A stretch of DNA of 64,000 bases from STC-54 sp964504665 (GCA_964504665.1 CAZDEH010000002.1:1-64000), one strand, 5' to 3'; counted from the first letter of the stretch, positions 54,639-61,049 are shown. The notes: generated by a model not told the origin, from the letters alone. Program-made: numbers and translations.

Positions 54639-55816
54639 TCTTCTTTGTTTTTCCAGGTGACTAAGTGATTTACCATAAAATTCCAAACCATTACTGGCGG
54701 GATGGTTGCAAAAAAATAGAAGTTATTATTAGCAATCTTTCTGTCAAAAACTTCTACGAACCCACTTCCAAACATCAGATCTAATAATTTAACTATTAAT
54801 ACACCCAATCCAATTCCACCCAAACTAACCAAATTATATATCAAAAATTTTTGCCATAAACTTGTTTTTGTTTTTCGGTAACGGAATGTCCAAAAATTAT
54901 TCCAAGTAAAATTATTAATTACTCCCGTCTCTGCCGAAAAACCTTTCGCCATAGCAGGAGTAAAACCAAATCCATTAATAAAAAGTTTATAAAATGCAAA
55001 ATCAACTAATGTTCCGGTAAAACCAACAATGCCAAATTTTATAAAAGTCTTGGCTCTTCTGGTTAATTTAAAAAAAGGAATGTTATAACCCCATTTGTGA
55101 AGCCTCGCATCTATAGCATATGTAATTACATCATATGTATAATTAAAAACTTTATTTTTAGAATATCCTTCTTCTCTATTTTTAAAATATAGTGGGACTT
55201 CCTTATATTTAGCTCCTGCCAAAATAGCTTCATTTAAAAAAGCCGGTTGAACAATGTAAGACTGTTCTTTCCAGGGTAACCTTGTCAGATTAATTTTGTT
55301 AAATAATTCCGGAGTAAAAGCTCTGGCGGAATTTGTAAATTCACCAATATCTGTTGGTCCCATAACAAAACGGCAAAAAGTACAAGAACCCCAAGTAAAA
55401 ATCCTGCGGAGAAGTGTGAGATCATTTTTCCCACCCTTAATAAATCTTGAACCAATTGCTAAAGAAAAACCTTCATCTATTACCTTAAGTAATCTTGGTA
55501 AAACATCTGCTTTTACCTGACCATCTGCGTCAAGTTGGGCTAGAGCATCCGGTTTAAAATTCTTGATGGAATATTTATGACCTTCAATAATTGCTACTCC
55601 TAAACCTTTACCAACAGTAATAGCATGAACGTTTTGGTGTTTTCTGGAAATTTTTTGAGCTATGGCAAATGTCCCATCAGGGGAAGAGCTATCGGCAACT
55701 AATATTTCAAATTTCCATCCCAGTGTATTTTTTTCTTGGTTTAAAACTTCTGCAACAAATTTTTCCAGGTTTTCTTTTTCGTTATAAGTATAAAGTAAGA
55801 TTGCTACTTTTTTCAT
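54635..55816 (-). CDS. GT2 glycosyltransferase fused to a GtrA-like membrane domain
   Basis: A 393-aa protein from the ATG at 55816; the open frame extends into gmd but without GT2 character. The GT2 part has KVAILLYTYNEKENL, ADSSSPDGT and LAQLDADGQ (DADGQ 96-100), the polyprenyl-phosphate sugar synthase type. From about residue 258 a GtrA domain of four helices follows, with FIKFGIVGFTGTLVDFAFY, NNFTWNNFWTFRYRK and MVWNFMVNHLVTWK. GtrA proteins are thought to flip polyprenyl-phosphate sugars, so one chain may both charge and translocate the donor. It starts 2 nt after the gmd stop. Confidence 0.92.
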   Translation of the reverse strand: MKKVAILLYTYNEKENLEKFVAEVLNQEKNTLGWKFEILVADSSSPDGTFAIAQKISRKHQNVHAITVGKGLGVAIIEGHKYSIKNFKPDALAQLDADGQVKADVLPRLLKVIDEGFSLAIGSRFIKGGKNDLTLLRRIFTWGSCTFCRFVMGPTDIGEFTNSARAFTPELFNKINLTRLPWKEQSYIVQPAFLNEAILAGAKYKEVPLYFKNREEGYSKNKVFNYTYDVITYAIDARLHKWGYNIPFFKLTRRAKTFIKFGIVGFTGTLVDFAFYKLFINGFGFTPAMAKGFSAETGVINNFTWNNFWTFRYRKTKTSLWQKFLIYNLVSLGGIGLGVLIVKLLDLMFGSGFVEVFDRKIANNNFYFFATIPPVMVWNFMVNHLVTWKNKED

Positions 55817-55818
55817 AC

Positions 55819-56832
55819 CTAAGAAAACTTGGCTAAATCTGAATGAACCATAATTTTGACCAAATCTTGAAAGGATGTTTTTGGTTCCCAACCTAAAATC
55901 TTTTTGGCTTTGGAAAAATCTCCGCATAACGGACCCGTTTGGGTGGGTGGAATAAAATGGGGATCTGTTACTACATAGTCTTTCCATTTCATACCAACCG
56001 TAGCAAAAGCTTCCCGGGCAAAATCTTCGACGGTGTGAATTTCACCGGTAGCAATAATAAAATCATCTGCCTTATCTTGTTGCAATATTAACCACATTGC
56101 TTCGACATAATCTGGTGCATAACCCCAATCTCTCTTAGCTCCTAAATCCCCTAGCTTCAATTTCCCATTTTGAATCACTGAATCACCAATTTCATTTAGG
56201 GGTAATCCTTCAATTTTACAATTTTTAATACACGCTACAGCGGCAGTAATTTTGCGGGTAACAAAATTTAAACCTCTTCTTGGACTTTCATGATTAAATA
56301 AAATTCCGCAGGCAATAAACTGAGGATTATTTTTATCAGTTCTGGCAATTCTTGCCATATGATGGGCAAAAACTTTAGCTGCTGCGTAAGGATTTTGTGG
56401 CACTAAAGGTGTACTTTCATTTTGAGGAACTTCTAGAGGCGCACCAAACATTTCTGAAGTTGAGGCTTGATAAATTTTCGCCTCTGGAACAATTTCTTTA
56501 GCACGGTTGAAAACTTGAACAGCTCCGATTCCTGTAATAAGTGAGGTCCCAATTTTATCATTAAAAGAAGCAAGCGGTGAGGTTTGAGCAGCTAAATTAT
56601 ATATTTCATCAGGCTTAAAATCGAGCAGCGCCAATGCTATGGATTCAGGAGAGGATAGATCACCATAATAAATTTTAATTTCATCACGGATATCTTTGAT
56701 ATTACTCAGCTCATTTGTGGCAGTTCTCCTCATTAAACCACCTACTGCATAATCTTTTTTAAGGAGAAACTCGGAAAGATATGAACCGTCTTGTCCAGTA
56801 ATTCCTGTAATAAATGCTCTCTTTTTAATCAT
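55819..56832 (-). CDS. gmd: GDP-mannose 4,6-dehydratase
   Basis: A 337-aa extended SDR enzyme. ITGITGQDGSYL holds the NADP-binding glycines, RRTATN is the usual 2'-phosphate region, and the catalytic residues are Thr125 and Glu127 (QASTSEMFG), Tyr149 and Lys153 (NPYAAAKVF). NHESPRRGLNFVTRKIT is the Gmd signature. The loop AAQTSPLASFND differs from the usual AQSHV.VSF. The reaction is GDP-D-mannose to GDP-4-keto-6-deoxy-D-mannose. Downstream are GT2-GtrA, upstream RmlD-like and RmlC-like genes in the same orientation; an Fcl-like reductase is at 11864-12796. Confidence 0.92.
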   Translation of the reverse strand: MIKKRAFITGITGQDGSYLSEFLLKKDYAVGGLMRRTATNELSNIKDIRDEIKIYYGDLSSPESIALALLDFKPDEIYNLAAQTSPLASFNDKIGTSLITGIGAVQVFNRAKEIVPEAKIYQASTSEMFGAPLEVPQNESTPLVPQNPYAAAKVFAHHMARIARTDKNNPQFIACGILFNHESPRRGLNFVTRKITAAVACIKNCKIEGLPLNEIGDSVIQNGKLKLGDLGAKRDWGYAPDYVEAMWLILQQDKADDFIIATGEIHTVEDFAREAFATVGMKWKDYVVTDPHFIPPTQTGPLCGDFSKAKKILGWEPKTSFQDLVKIMVHSDLAKFS

Positions 56833-56850
56833 AATATTTTTATCTTTAGA

Positions 56851-57732
56851 TCATACAATTTGTTGCCTAAATTTATCAATACTCTCTTCAATACTATGGA
56901 GAATTCCCGTACCGAAATACTTTGTAAATTTATCAACACTTAACCATCCATATTGAAGTCTCTTGGCAATCCTTGTTTTATTATAGTCCTGAAGTTTGAT
57001 AGGCTTTACCAAATTTTTATCAAACCCGAATTTACCTGCAATAATTTTGGCTAAATCAAAAGGGGTTGTGGAAGAAGATGAAACTGTATGAAATATTCCT
57101 GTTGTTTGACTTTCAATAATTTTGTCTAAGGCATTTGCGACGTCGTCAACTAAAACCGGAGTAACAATTTGATCATCTATGGCAGTTATTTCCTTACCTA
57201 ACGTCAACTCACTTAAAAAAAACCTAACGATATCTTGTTTTAAATCATATTTACTGGAAAATGGCATAGAAATCCGGATAATTGTTGTCTTTCCTTTACT
57301 ACCCAAAATAAATTTTTCTCCAAAATATTTAGTTTCTCCATACCAGTCTACCGGATTTTGTCTATCCTCTTCTCTATATGGCTCATTATTCTTTGTCCCG
57401 TCAAAAACATAATCCGTGGAGTAGTGAATAAAATGCTTCTTCACTTCGTAGCAAATTTCGCACAAATCCTTCACCGCCAACGCATTAAGCCTATACACTA
57501 AACCACTTTCATCCCCCTTCTCTTCTTCTGCCTTATCAACATTAGTAAATGCCGCATAATTAATAACCATTTCCGCTGGCTGGCTTTTAACAAAACTAAA
57601 TAAAGAATCTTTATTTAAAATATCTAAATCATCTATTTCAGGAGAAATAATGTCGTATTTATTTTGAAATAACGAAATAAATTTTGAACCAACCAAACCA
57701 GCACCGCCAAAAATTAACAATTTCTGTTTCAT
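56851..57732 (-). CDS. rfbD: dTDP-4-dehydrorhamnose reductase-like protein
   Basis: A 293-aa SDR of the RmlD type: FGGAGLVGSKFI (9-20), INYAAFTNVDKAEEE, HYSTDYVFDGT (Ser105-Thr106), and Tyr131/Lys135 in WYGETKYFGEKF. Classical RmlD reduces dTDP-4-keto-L-rhamnose to dTDP-L-rhamnose. RmlA and RmlB are not in this window, and the gene lies between gmd (18 nt downstream) and an RmlC-like gene (4-nt overlap upstream), so a GDP-linked 4-keto sugar is an alternative substrate. Confidence 0.87.
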   Translation of the reverse strand: MKQKLLIFGGAGLVGSKFISLFQNKYDIISPEIDDLDILNKDSLFSFVKSQPAEMVINYAAFTNVDKAEEEKGDESGLVYRLNALAVKDLCEICYEVKKHFIHYSTDYVFDGTKNNEPYREEDRQNPVDWYGETKYFGEKFILGSKGKTTIIRISMPFSSKYDLKQDIVRFFLSELTLGKEITAIDDQIVTPVLVDDVANALDKIIESQTTGIFHTVSSSSTTPFDLAKIIAGKFGFDKNLVKPIKLQDYNKTRIAKRLQYGWLSVDKFTKYFGTGILHSIEESIDKFRQQIV

Positions 57733-58268
57733 CTGCCGGAAAATTTTTCCTTAAAAGTAATATTTTTCTGGTCTTTTTCAGAAAGTTCTGGAGATTCAGT
57801 TTGCCATTTAATATTTAAGTCTGGATCATTCCATATGAGACCATACTCGCTATTTGGAGTCCAATAATCACTGACTAAATAAGTATAATCCGCTTCCTCA
57901 CTGGTAACTAAAAAAGCATTCCCACAACCAGGAGGTAAAAAAATTGCTGATTTGGTGTCTTCTCCCAAAGAAAATGAGATCCATTTGCCAAAGGTAGGAG
58001 AAGATTTTCGGAGATCTACAACAATCTCTTGCACTCTTCCTCTGGTAACATAAATAAGTTTAGACCAGGGAGCAACATGAATTCCTCTTAAAGTAAAGCG
58101 TTTAGACCTGGAATGATTTTGTTGGACAATTTCAAACGGTTTTCCCGTTAATTCCTCCAACTCGTTTTTCCTAAAGGTTTCGTGAAAAAATCCTCTATCG
58201 TCCTGGAGAATTGGTCGGTCTATAAGAAGTACACCCTCAATATCAGTTTTCTGGATCGTATCACTCAT
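57729..58268 (-). CDS. rfbC: dTDP-4-dehydrorhamnose 3,5-epimerase-like cupin protein
   Basis: A 179-aa RmlC-type cupin, the usual family length. It has LQDDRGFFHETFR, QQNHSRSKRFTLRGIH with the catalytic His64 in RGIH, VQEIVVDLRKSSPTFGKW, and YLVSDYWTPNSEYGLIWNDP. The second conserved histidine motif, normally GFAHGF, reads GCGNAF, so one active-site histidine is replaced by Asn. The protein is probably still a sugar-nucleotide epimerase but may act on another substrate or only at one carbon. It overlaps the RmlD-like gene by 4 nt. Confidence 0.87.
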   Translation of the reverse strand: MSDTIQKTDIEGVLLIDRPILQDDRGFFHETFRKNELEELTGKPFEIVQQNHSRSKRFTLRGIHVAPWSKLIYVTRGRVQEIVVDLRKSSPTFGKWISFSLGEDTKSAIFLPPGCGNAFLVTSEEADYTYLVSDYWTPNSEYGLIWNDPDLNIKWQTESPELSEKDQKNITFKEKFSGR

Positions 58269-58271
58269 TTT

Positions 58272-58532
58272 TTAAATTAAAAAACTTTGAATAACTACTA
58301 AAGCTAAAATAGCAATTAAAATGTATTCTATCACAATCTCTATAATCAAAGTTTTCTCACGGAAGTGATGAATTAACGCTAGTATTAAATATATTATGGT
58401 GGCAATAAAAAAGACAATGAATTGTTTTTGAGGAGCAAATCTAAACCAAAATAGAATGCTTAATAAGATAGGAATAGTAATAATAAAGATAGTATTCGAA
58501 CTTAATTTCTTAATAATTAATCTTTGAATCAT
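58272..58532 (-). CDS. Small hypothetical membrane protein
   Basis: An 86-aa protein with three hydrophobic stretches (about 12-27, 33-50 and 60-83) and few charged residues. No family is recognised. It overlaps the CAP-domain gene upstream by 4 nt and ends 3 nt before the RmlC-like gene, so it is probably translated from the same mRNA. Its function cannot be inferred beyond membrane location. Confidence 0.6.
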   Translation of the reverse strand: MIQRLIIKKLSSNTIFIITIPILLSILFWFRFAPQKQFIVFFIATIIYLILALIHHFREKTLIIEIVIEYILIAILALVVIQSFLI

Positions 58533-59425
58533 AATATTTCCCCTGTTTTAATTAAAATTAACGAAGCTCCTGATAGAGCTAGAAAACTTAAGTGAGCAAA
58601 ATGCTGTGAGGATAATCTGAATACTCCTCTCCGTTTTAGAATGATGAAATCCAACAGCAATAAAATAGCCATCAAAGCAAAAATAGTTATTCCAGCGGTT
58701 TTGGCAACAACAGAAGGATCGATTAAAGCATCTCTGACTGGTGTGTTGTTTGTCCCGGCTACCCTTAGTATACGGTCAGGAGAAGTATTCCCAGATTTAA
58801 CTACAATTTTTTGCCCATTTACATTCACCTGAGGTTGCGGAGTAACAGCTCGACTGACAGCTCCATAAGGAAGCCCAAACATCTGCACTATTACGGTTGT
58901 CCTCTGACCTTGCAACACCCCTTCCTCAACTGCTATACCGATATCTTGATACTTAGGATTTAAAATATTCTCTTTATGAGATGAAGATGCCATCCAAGCT
59001 TTTACTATATCATCTGCTGTGTAAAAATTACGGGCTAAGTTTTCCCCGGCATAGGAAAATCTATATCCGGCTCTATTTATAAAACCCCATGGGTCTTTGC
59101 CACTTGGAGCAAAATGGGCCCAATAATTTTCTTCAAACATGTTTTGGGCTTTGAGTGTCGCAGCTTGTGACAATGCACTATTATAAATAAGCGGTGGAAG
59201 TCCCATTTTTTGCCGTTCCATATTAGTGTCTTCAATAATTTTATCAACACTAAGACTGGCATTAACACCTAAAATTCCCGGTTTATAAATAGAAACAAGA
59301 TCTATTCCTACCCGGACTAAAATAAAAATTAAAATATAAATTACAAGAAAATGCCAAGATAGAAGTTTAGCTTTTGCATGTGTCTCAGGATGGGGAAGAA
59401 AATAATGTGAGATTTTCTTGAACAT
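58529..59425 (-). CDS. Membrane-anchored CAP (SCP/PR1, YkwD-like) domain protein
   Basis: A 298-aa protein from the ATG at 59425; an in-frame TTG eight codons upstream is less likely. A soluble start precedes one helix (about 24-40), then an outer CAP domain (about 60-185): TNMERQKMGLPPLIYNSALS, AQNMFEENYWAHFAPSGKDP, YAGENLARNF, WMASSSHKENILNPKYQDIG, which are the conserved His/Glu sites of the fold. Two further helices occur near the C-terminus (about 225-245 and 265-285). Bacterial CAP proteins are exported and of uncertain activity. It lies 27 nt after tsaB. Confidence 0.88.
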   Translation of the reverse strand: MFKKISHYFLPHPETHAKAKLLSWHFLVIYILIFILVRVGIDLVSIYKPGILGVNASLSVDKIIEDTNMERQKMGLPPLIYNSALSQAATLKAQNMFEENYWAHFAPSGKDPWGFINRAGYRFSYAGENLARNFYTADDIVKAWMASSSHKENILNPKYQDIGIAVEEGVLQGQRTTVIVQMFGLPYGAVSRAVTPQPQVNVNGQKIVVKSGNTSPDRILRVAGTNNTPVRDALIDPSVVAKTAGITIFALMAILLLLDFIILKRRGVFRLSSQHFAHLSFLALSGASLILIKTGEIL

Positions 59426-59452
59426 TAACAATAGTTTACCACGAGTCAAACT

Positions 59453-59794
59453 TTAGGTGTACTGCAGTTTTACAGGAGTATTTAATTTTCCATTTACCGG
59501 AATATTGAGAGCAAACCCTAAAGCCTGGGCAACTGACGCACCAACTTTAAGCCCAGTATAAGAACCTGGTCCAGTATCCACCTCAACATCATCTAAATCT
59601 TTCCATCTTTCAATCCGGGATTGGATTTGACTTGGCGATCCGGGATTGTAAGTTTGCATCAGCTCCATAATCAGTGGTAATAAAACCTGAGAGCCATATT
59701 CATTTTCCTCACTCAAACTTTCTATAATTTTCCCATCTTTTATTAAAGAAACTGTAATAACTTTTCGATCCTTGGTATTTATCTGCAAAATCAT
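59453..59794 (-). CDS. tsaB: Short TsaB-like protein (tRNA threonylcarbamoyladenosine biosynthesis)
   Basis: A 113-aa protein from the ATG at 59794, about half the length of E. coli TsaB. The start MILQINTKD and the motif DTGPGSYTGLKVGASVAQAL (GPGSYTG 75-81) are the N-terminal signature of TsaB, the partner that stabilises TsaD in t6A synthesis. The C-terminal half of the family is missing with no sign of a continuing frame. Residues about 50-64 (NPGSPSQIQSRIERW) look like an insertion and are encoded by a palindrome-rich stretch. The gene is the first of a minus-strand run towards the CAP protein. Confidence 0.75.
   Translation of the reverse strand: MILQINTKDRKVITVSLIKDGKIIESLSEENEYGSQVLLPLIMELMQTYNPGSPSQIQSRIERWKDLDDVEVDTGPGSYTGLKVGASVAQALGFALNIPVNGKLNTPVKLQYT
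59611..59646. repeat. Palindromic repeats inside tsaB
   Basis: CAATCC-G-GGATTG (59611-59623) and the shorter ATCC-G-GGAT (59638-59646) are inverted repeats with a single central base. A third, longer relative lies at 59892-59906. Within tsaB they encode an apparent insertion before the conserved WKDLDDVEV segment. Confidence 0.55.
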
Positions 59795-59800
59795 ACTCAA

Positions 59801-59806
59801 ATTTTA
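59801..59806 (-). promoter_or_regulatory. -10 box of tsaB
   Basis: Minus strand TAAAAT (59801-59806), then six bases to the ATG at 59794. No clear -35 element. The spacing equals that of other promoters in the window. Confidence 0.4.
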
Positions 59807-59816
59807 CCACGACCTA

Positions 59817-59822
59817 CATAAT
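59817..59822 (+). promoter_or_regulatory. -10 box before a 30-codon ORF
   Basis: CATAAT, followed by six bases and an ATG at 59829. From the -10 box into the coding start, the sequence matches the prfB start region at 25 of 27 positions. Confidence 0.35.
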
Positions 59823-59828
59823 TTCCCT

Positions 59829-59921
59829 ATGGAAGAAATAAAACAGGTGGAAATACCTTACCATCTTGGGAGTGGAAAAAATTTTGAGGCTCCAATCCCG
59901 GATTGGAAGGCTAAATACTAG
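59829..59921 (+). CDS. Possible 30-aa leaderless ORF
   Basis: ATG to TAG, 30 codons, product beginning MEEIKQVEIPYHLGSGKNF and ending in APIPDWKAKY. It has a -10 box at the usual distance and a 5' end nearly identical to that of prfB (MEEIK). The 3' half contains the 15-nt palindrome at 59892-59906. It may be a true small protein, a decayed copy of a gene start, or chance; I do not recognise a family. Confidence 0.25.
   Translation: MEEIKQVEIPYHLGSGKNFEAPIPDWKAKY
59892..59906. repeat. 15-nt palindrome CCAATCC-C-GGATTGG
   Basis: A perfect inverted repeat with 7-base arms around one central C, related to the CAATCC-G-GGATTG copies in tsaB 250 nt away. It may be a REP-like mobile repeat. Confidence 0.6.
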
Positions 59922-59940
59922 CTCACCTACAAATCTGTAT

Positions 59941-59969
59941 TTGACAGTTTTGATAAATTAGTATAAATT
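59941..59969 (+). promoter_or_regulatory. Promoter of the 59977 gene
   Basis: Consensus -35 TTGACA (59941-59946). The -10 may be TATAAA (59962-59967, spacer 15) or TAAATT (59964-59969, spacer 17). The ATG at 59977 follows within 7-9 bases, again leaving almost no 5' leader. Confidence 0.5.
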
Positions 59970-59976
59970 ACAGAGC

Positions 59977-60375
59977 ATGACAGAAACAAGGCGAGATTCA
60001 GAAGCAAGTGAAAGACCTTTAATAGATGATATTACTGATTCGATAGCCCAAAAATTTAGAAACAATGTCTTCCTTGAAAGACCTGCTGGTTTACCCAGAG
60101 AATTGTATACAGAATTTAACGCAGCTGATGAAGTGATTACAGAGCTAAAAGATCAAGGCATTTTTGGTATCCCCTTACTTGGATTATTAATTCAACAAAC
60201 ATCTCTAAATCCAAACCAAATCCGATCTTATGAAGATATAGCAGGGGCAGAAAATTGGGACACTTTTATAAGGGAAACAATAAATTCAATTATGGTTGCA
60301 GAAGCTGCAATTAGACATCCTGATCTAGATGAAATCTACCATAGCAGATGCCAACAATATCCAGATGCCTTTTAA
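59977..60375 (+). CDS. Hypothetical 132-aa soluble protein
   Basis: A 132-aa acidic, probably helical protein without signal peptide or membrane segments. It begins MTETRRDSEASERPLIDDI, has GIFGIPLLGLLIQQTSLNP in the middle and ends in a region with MVAEAAIRHPDLDEIYHSRC. No family is recognised. It stands alone with its own promoter and a 223-nt noncoding stretch after it. Codon choice resembles its neighbours, so it is probably a real gene. Confidence 0.6.
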   Translation: MTETRRDSEASERPLIDDITDSIAQKFRNNVFLERPAGLPRELYTEFNAADEVITELKDQGIFGIPLLGLLIQQTSLNPNQIRSYEDIAGAENWDTFIRETINSIMVAEAAIRHPDLDEIYHSRCQQYPDAF

Positions 60376-60515
60376 AATGTAACTTTATAAATTAACCTCA
60401 CCAGACAACGCCTGGGAGCTTATGACTATAGGAAATTACTTTTATTCACCCTAGGGGTGGATTTATATTCACACCTCAGAATTTTTATCCAGTTTTAGGT
60501 CTATTTAAATTTAGC

Positions 60516-60548
60516 TTCCCCACTTGACATGTGGGAATGTATTTTCTA
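60516..60548 (+). terminator. Possible intrinsic terminator
   Basis: Stem TTCCC(C)AC / GTGGGAA with loop TTGACAT, then TGTATTTTCTA. The T tract is broken, and the loop TTGACA could instead be a -35 element with TAATTT 17 nt downstream, so the call is weak. Confidence 0.3.
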
Positions 60549-60563
60549 ATTTTAGCATAATAG

Positions 60564-60592
60564 TTGAAGTTATTTTTTCCATACAATACAAT
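60564..60592 (+). promoter_or_regulatory. Promoter of the 60599 gene
   Basis: -35 TTGAAG (60564-60569), 17-nt spacer, -10 TACAAT (60587-60592), then six bases and a GTG start at 60599. The expected transcription start coincides with the G of GTG, predicting a leaderless mRNA. Confidence 0.6.
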
Positions 60593-60598
60593 TAAGTT

Positions 60599-60823
60599 GT
60601 GACAGATTCAATTACTACTTCAGTTTTTAATACGCTATTTTGGATTAAGATAATTTATTTTATGTTCGTTGTTCTGACTCTATTACTTATTTATGGAGGG
60701 TTCAAGGCTGTATTGACTCAAAAAATGAGAATCTATTTGAAGTGGGATTACATTCTTTATCATTATTTAAGAGGTACACGTGCTAAAAGTGGAGGTTTTT
60801 TGCGGGGAGTGCAAAAGATGTAA
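60599..60823 (+). CDS. Small membrane protein, first frame of a possible -1 frameshift gene
   Basis: A 74-aa frame from a GTG codon. One strong membrane helix spans about residues 14-34 (IKIIYFMFVVLTLLLIYGGF), followed by a basic segment (KMRIYLKWDYILYHYLRGTR). The frame stops at 60821-60823 just after T TTT TTG (60796-60802). A -1 shift there opens a second frame with another helix, giving a 107-aa two-helix protein. No family is recognised. It is preceded by a good promoter and followed by prfB on the same strand. Confidence 0.5.
   Translation: MTDSITTSVFNTLFWIKIIYFMFVVLTLLLIYGGFKAVLTQKMRIYLKWDYILYHYLRGTRAKSGGFLRGVQKM
60796..60802 (+). promoter_or_regulatory. Candidate -1 slippery heptamer (T TTT TTG)
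   Basis: In the frame of the 60599 ORF the codons are ggt ttt ttg, so T TTT TTG fits X XXY YYZ. A -1 slip continues as gcg ggg agt gca and on to the TAG at 60919. A one-base error in the run of six T could produce the same picture. Confidence 0.35.
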
Positions 60824-60921
60824 AAGGAAAAATAGCAATATTTTTTGGTTTTCTGGCTATATTAACCGGACTCATATCTTTATATATCCTATTCTCATAT
60901 TTTCCAATCTACAAAACATAG
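60802..60921 (+). other. -1 frame continuation encoding a second membrane helix
   Basis: The frame reads AGSAKDVKGKIAIFFGF and then a hydrophobic stretch (LAILTGLISLYILFSYF) to a TAG. It has no start codon of its own in a sensible place and completes the 60599 ORF as a two-helix protein. Its helix and the basic, glycine-rich junction are what one would expect of a coding continuation rather than a random frame. Confidence 0.45.
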
Positions 60922-60975
60922 CTATGGTCTTTTTCTCAACTTAACTTCTTGTGTTATCAATTAATATTATAGCAA

Positions 60976-60990
60976 CAGGGGTTGACCCTG
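60976..60990. repeat. REP-like palindrome CAGGG-GTTGA-CCCTG
   Basis: A perfect 5-bp inverted repeat with a 5-base loop, extended imperfectly outward by AACA on the left and TGATGTT on the right. It lies in the 128-nt gap between the small membrane gene and prfB and resembles solitary repetitive extragenic palindromes. No second copy was noticed in the window. Confidence 0.35.
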
Positions 60991-61014
60991 ATGTTACATG
61001 TATAAAACACTTTT

Positions 61015-61043
61015 CTGACTTCTTCTACTTTAACTGATATAAT
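61015..61043 (+). promoter_or_regulatory. prfB promoter
   Basis: -35 CTGACT (61015-61020), 17-nt spacer, perfect -10 TATAAT (61038-61043), six bases, ATG at 61050. The transcription start is expected at the A of ATG, so the mRNA should be leaderless. Confidence 0.65.
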
Positions 61044-61049
61044 TTACCC

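Larger units (their letters stand above)
60376..60598 (+). other. Noncoding spacer with two small stem-loops
   Basis: A 223-nt stretch without a convincing ORF. It holds CACCC-TAG-GGGTG (60447-60459), a 5-bp stem with a 3-base loop, and TTCCCCAC-TTGACAT-GTGGGAA (60516-60537), a 7-bp stem with one bulged C followed by a T-rich stretch (tgtattttctaatttt). The second may be a terminator of the upstream gene, although it is 140 nt past its stop. The promoter of the next gene is at 60564-60592. Confidence 0.4.

Noticed and set aside
55817..55987. N-terminal extension of the GT2-GtrA gene into gmd
   Set aside because: It would overlap conserved gmd coding sequence; the ATG at 55816 is followed at once by the GT2 motif.
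60524..60552. Promoter TTGACA - 17 nt - TAATTT
   Set aside because: The TTGACA lies in the loop of a stem-loop, the -10 is poor, and a better promoter with the window's usual geometry is at 60564-60592.
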